NCBI GenBank assembly: GCA_003219225.1 | Contig: QHPZ01000161.1 | Coordinates: forward strand, 1 to 6,107 | Source: Verrucomicrobiota bacterium | Lineage (GTDB): Bacteria; Verrucomicrobiota; Verrucomicrobiia; Chthoniobacterales; UBA10450 | Direction of reading: 5' to 3' | Length of the DNA: 6,107 nucleotides | Made by a program: the position numbers and the translations under genes | Shown here: positions 4,772-6,107 of the stretch, in pieces | Position numbering within the stretch: position 1 is the first letter of the stretch | Layout of the letters: the number at the start of each line of letters is the position of its first letter | The notes under the pieces: model-generated | What the model was told of the DNA's origin: nothing | What the model saw: only the letters and a program-made list of their open reading frames with translations | The model's database searches: none

Positions 4772-5517
4772 TGTTTGGCGGGACGCTGGCGGTGGCGCTG
4801 TCCTATATGATGCGGGCGCGGATCGAGCCGCGCTTCGACACGGTGCACGCGCGCCTGCTCGTGATGGTGCTCGGGTTCGTGCAACCGCTCGTCCGCGGCT
4901 GGTCGCGCTATTTCACCTGGCTGCGGTTTAAACGAACGCCGCGCAGCGTGATCAGTCGCCGCGAATACGTTCCGGCCAACGGCCGGCCGGCGGGCACGCT
5001 TAGTCGCCGCATTTTTTGGAGCAAAGAGGGCCGCGACCGGCATTACCTGCTCGGGGCGATGTTCGATCTGCTCGAGGAAGAAGGCTGGCGCTATTCCGTC
5101 GATAGCGGCTGGAATGAGTGGGACATCCAGATCTACGGGAACTTCTGGTGGAGCATCGCGCTCCAAACCGTGACCGAGTACCACGCTGACGCGCAATGCC
5201 TCACCCGCGTGCGGCTGCGCAACCGTTTCGTGACAACCACCATGATTTTCAATCTCGTCGCGCTCAGTCTCCTGATTTACCGGCAGCTCAACATCGCGCA
5301 CGTCGAGTTCTGGTCGATCGCTGCGTATTTGGTGTTTGTGCTCTTTCTCGCCGGTCGCGCCCGGGCGTTGAAGTCGCGCGTGGCCGAACTTGTCGATCTT
5401 GCCGCGTACCGCGCCGGCTTACAGCGCGTCCTGCGGCGTCAGCCGATTGCTAAACCCGAAGTTACAAAACCTGAAGTCGAAGCGCCAGTCGCTGCCGATC
5501 CGGCGGCGCGCGTCTGA
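4552..5517 (+). CDS. C-terminal membrane part of the frameshifted GH-GT2 gene
   Basis: About 321 codons, from TGG 4552 to TGA 5515-5517, continue the glycosyltransferase after the frame break; a gene caller would probably start it at GTG 4621. WRGQIYGAPRF then VYHGVFGEGFFQSIY follows the GT2 core. Next come about three hydrophobic helices (roughly 4696-4749, 4753-4812 and 4855-4899), a soluble segment of about 105 residues with SKEGRDRHYLLGAMFDLLEE and WNEWDIQIYGNFWW, two more helices (5233-5280 and 5305-5355), and a Pro/Glu tail with KPEVTKPEVEAP. The restored protein would be about 850 aa. Known for GT2 synthases: the membrane part anchors the enzyme and often forms the glycan exit path. 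The soluble segment is unknown to me. The stop lies three bases before that of the convergent rluD-like gene. Confidence 0.82.
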   Translation, partial: WRGQIYGAPRFSWFLDRPIVYHGVFGEGFFQSIYPAAQSEIAIYLGSIEWFGLTVFLFGLGVFLPALRIVPYLMFGGTLAVALSYMMRARIEPRFDTVHARLLVMVLGFVQPLVRGWSRYFTWLRFKRTPRSVISRREYVPANGRPAGTLSRRIFWSKEGRDRHYLLGAMFDLLEEEGWRYSVDSGWNEWDIQIYGNFWWSIALQTVTEYHADAQCLTRVRLRNRFVTTTMIFNLVALSLLIYRQLNIAHVEFWSIAAYLVFVLFLAGRARALKSRVAELVDLAAYRAGLQRVLRRQPIAKPEVTKPEVEAPVAADPAARV

Positions 5518-5530
5518 TCTTTACCGCGCC
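5505..5530. terminator. Hairpin across both convergent stop codons
   Basis: GGCGCG (5505-5510) pairs with CGCGCC (5525-5530) around a 14-base loop that contains both stop codons (TGA 5515-5517 and TAA on the minus strand at 5523-5521). Its position could let it serve both genes, but the loop is large and neither side has a T-run. It is a weak candidate only. Confidence 0.2.
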
Positions 5531-6107
5531 ATTTCGATCGCTTCCGCGAAATCCGTCGGTAACGGTGCTTCGAAGTTCTGCCATTCTGTCGTGCGGGGAT
5601 GTTCGAAGCCAAGCTTCCAGGCGTGCAGCATTTGGCGCGGGAAGTCTTTAGCCGATTTGGGCGCATAAACTTTATCGCCGACCACGGGATGACCGAGATG
5701 ATGAAGATGCACCCGCGCCTGGTGCGTCCGACCGCTGTGCAAACGGCATTCGACGAGGCTGAACTTTTCGTTCGAGCGAATGACGCGATATTCCGTTTTC
5801 GCGGCGCGGCCGCGTGGTGAGGCAACGCTCATCCGTTGTCGATGCACGGGATGACGTCCGATCTTTTCTTCCACCACGCCGCTTGAGCGGCGCAGTTTTC
5901 CGCTGACCAGCGCGAGATAAATTTTTTCCGGCGTTCGTGCGGCGAATTGCGCCGATAGCGCGCGATGCGTCGCATCGTTTTTGGCGATCACGAGGCAGCC
6001 GCTAGTCTCTTTGTCGAGGCGGTGAACGATGCCGGGCCGTGCTTTTCCGCCGATGCCTGAGAGGGTGGGGCAATAATGCAGCAACGCGTTGACGAGCGTG
6101 TGTTGTT
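5521..6107 (-). CDS. rluD: RluD-type 23S rRNA pseudouridine synthase, C-terminal part (truncated by window edge)
   Basis: The minus frame is open from the right edge to the TAA at 5523-5521, giving about 195 codons; the N-terminus (probably an S4-like domain plus the start of the catalytic domain) is outside the window. It begins with HTLVNALLHYCPTLSGIGG and then RPGIVHRLDKETSG, the RluA/C/D motif II. The catalytic aspartate is encoded at 6015-6013. LVIAKND, EKIYLALV and the CRLHSGRTHQARVHL block (motif III, with the R-T-H-Q-x-R residues) follow, then GHPVVGDKVY and a short C-terminus. The family isomerises uridine to pseudouridine in 23S rRNA; the LSGIGG-x3-RPGIVHRLDK string is most like RluD, which acts on helix 69. 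RluC-like specificity cannot be excluded. The gene converges with the glycan gene, with three bases between stops. Confidence 0.93.
   Translation of the reverse strand, partial: QHTLVNALLHYCPTLSGIGGKARPGIVHRLDKETSGCLVIAKNDATHRALSAQFAARTPEKIYLALVSGKLRRSSGVVEEKIGRHPVHRQRMSVASPRGRAAKTEYRVIRSNEKFSLVECRLHSGRTHQARVHLHHLGHPVVGDKVYAPKSAKDFPRQMLHAWKLGFEHPRTTEWQNFEAPLPTDFAEAIEMAR

Noticed and set aside
4512..4931. Third plus frame across the frameshift, beginning MKPNRCFASS
   Set aside because: Its translation is arginine/alanine-rich with no similarity. The two other frames carry the recognisable protein before and after the break.
1..6107. CRISPR array, IS element, toxin-antitoxin or phage-defence system
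   Set aside because: No regularly spaced repeats, transposase, integrase or recognisable defence domain was found on either strand.

Overview
The window looks like a chromosomal stretch of a GC-rich Gram-negative bacterium. The gene families are a type II secretion/type IV pilus GspF-family platform protein, HemL of the C5 tetrapyrrole pathway, tRNA-Cys, a large glycosidase-glycosyltransferase membrane protein and an RluD-type pseudouridine synthase. None of the starts examined has a good Shine-Dalgarno sequence. My best guess is Verrucomicrobiota (soil Spartobacteria type). That is inference from gene style and repeats, not a search result.

Layout from left to right. 1-565 (minus) is the N-terminal 188 residues of a GspF-family protein running off the left edge. 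566-1006 has no convincing gene, but carries a plausible plus-strand promoter plus RBS ahead of a doubtful 48-codon ORF. 976-991 is a near-consensus sigma-54 promoter directly before a 56-aa secreted, proline-rich small protein (1007-1177), followed by two hairpins. 1178-1425 is non-coding and holds a 26-bp imperfect copy of the tRNA-Cys 3' end. 1426-1497 (minus) is tRNA-Cys(GCA). 1527-1588 is a two-hairpin REP/BIME-like element flanked by GTGG and CTAC. 1609-2892 is hemL. 2881-2953 is a second palindrome cluster. 2963-5517 is one long gene broken by a frameshift near 4541-4551. It comprises a clan GH-A glycosidase-like domain, a GT2 glycosyltransferase and a five-helix membrane part. 5521-6107 (minus) is an rluD-like gene converging on it and running off the right edge.

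The genes do not form one pathway. hemL and the glycan gene are co-oriented, 70 bp apart, and the gap is filled with palindromes. The most interesting points are these: the fused cytoplasmic-looking glycosidase-glycosyltransferase and its frameshift; the REP-like pair, whose left hairpin appears to supply the -35 box of the tRNA-Cys promoter; the duplicated tRNA 3' end, which looks like an attachment-site scar; and the small secreted protein with a sigma-54-like promoter. I found no CRISPR array, transposase, integrase or defence gene.
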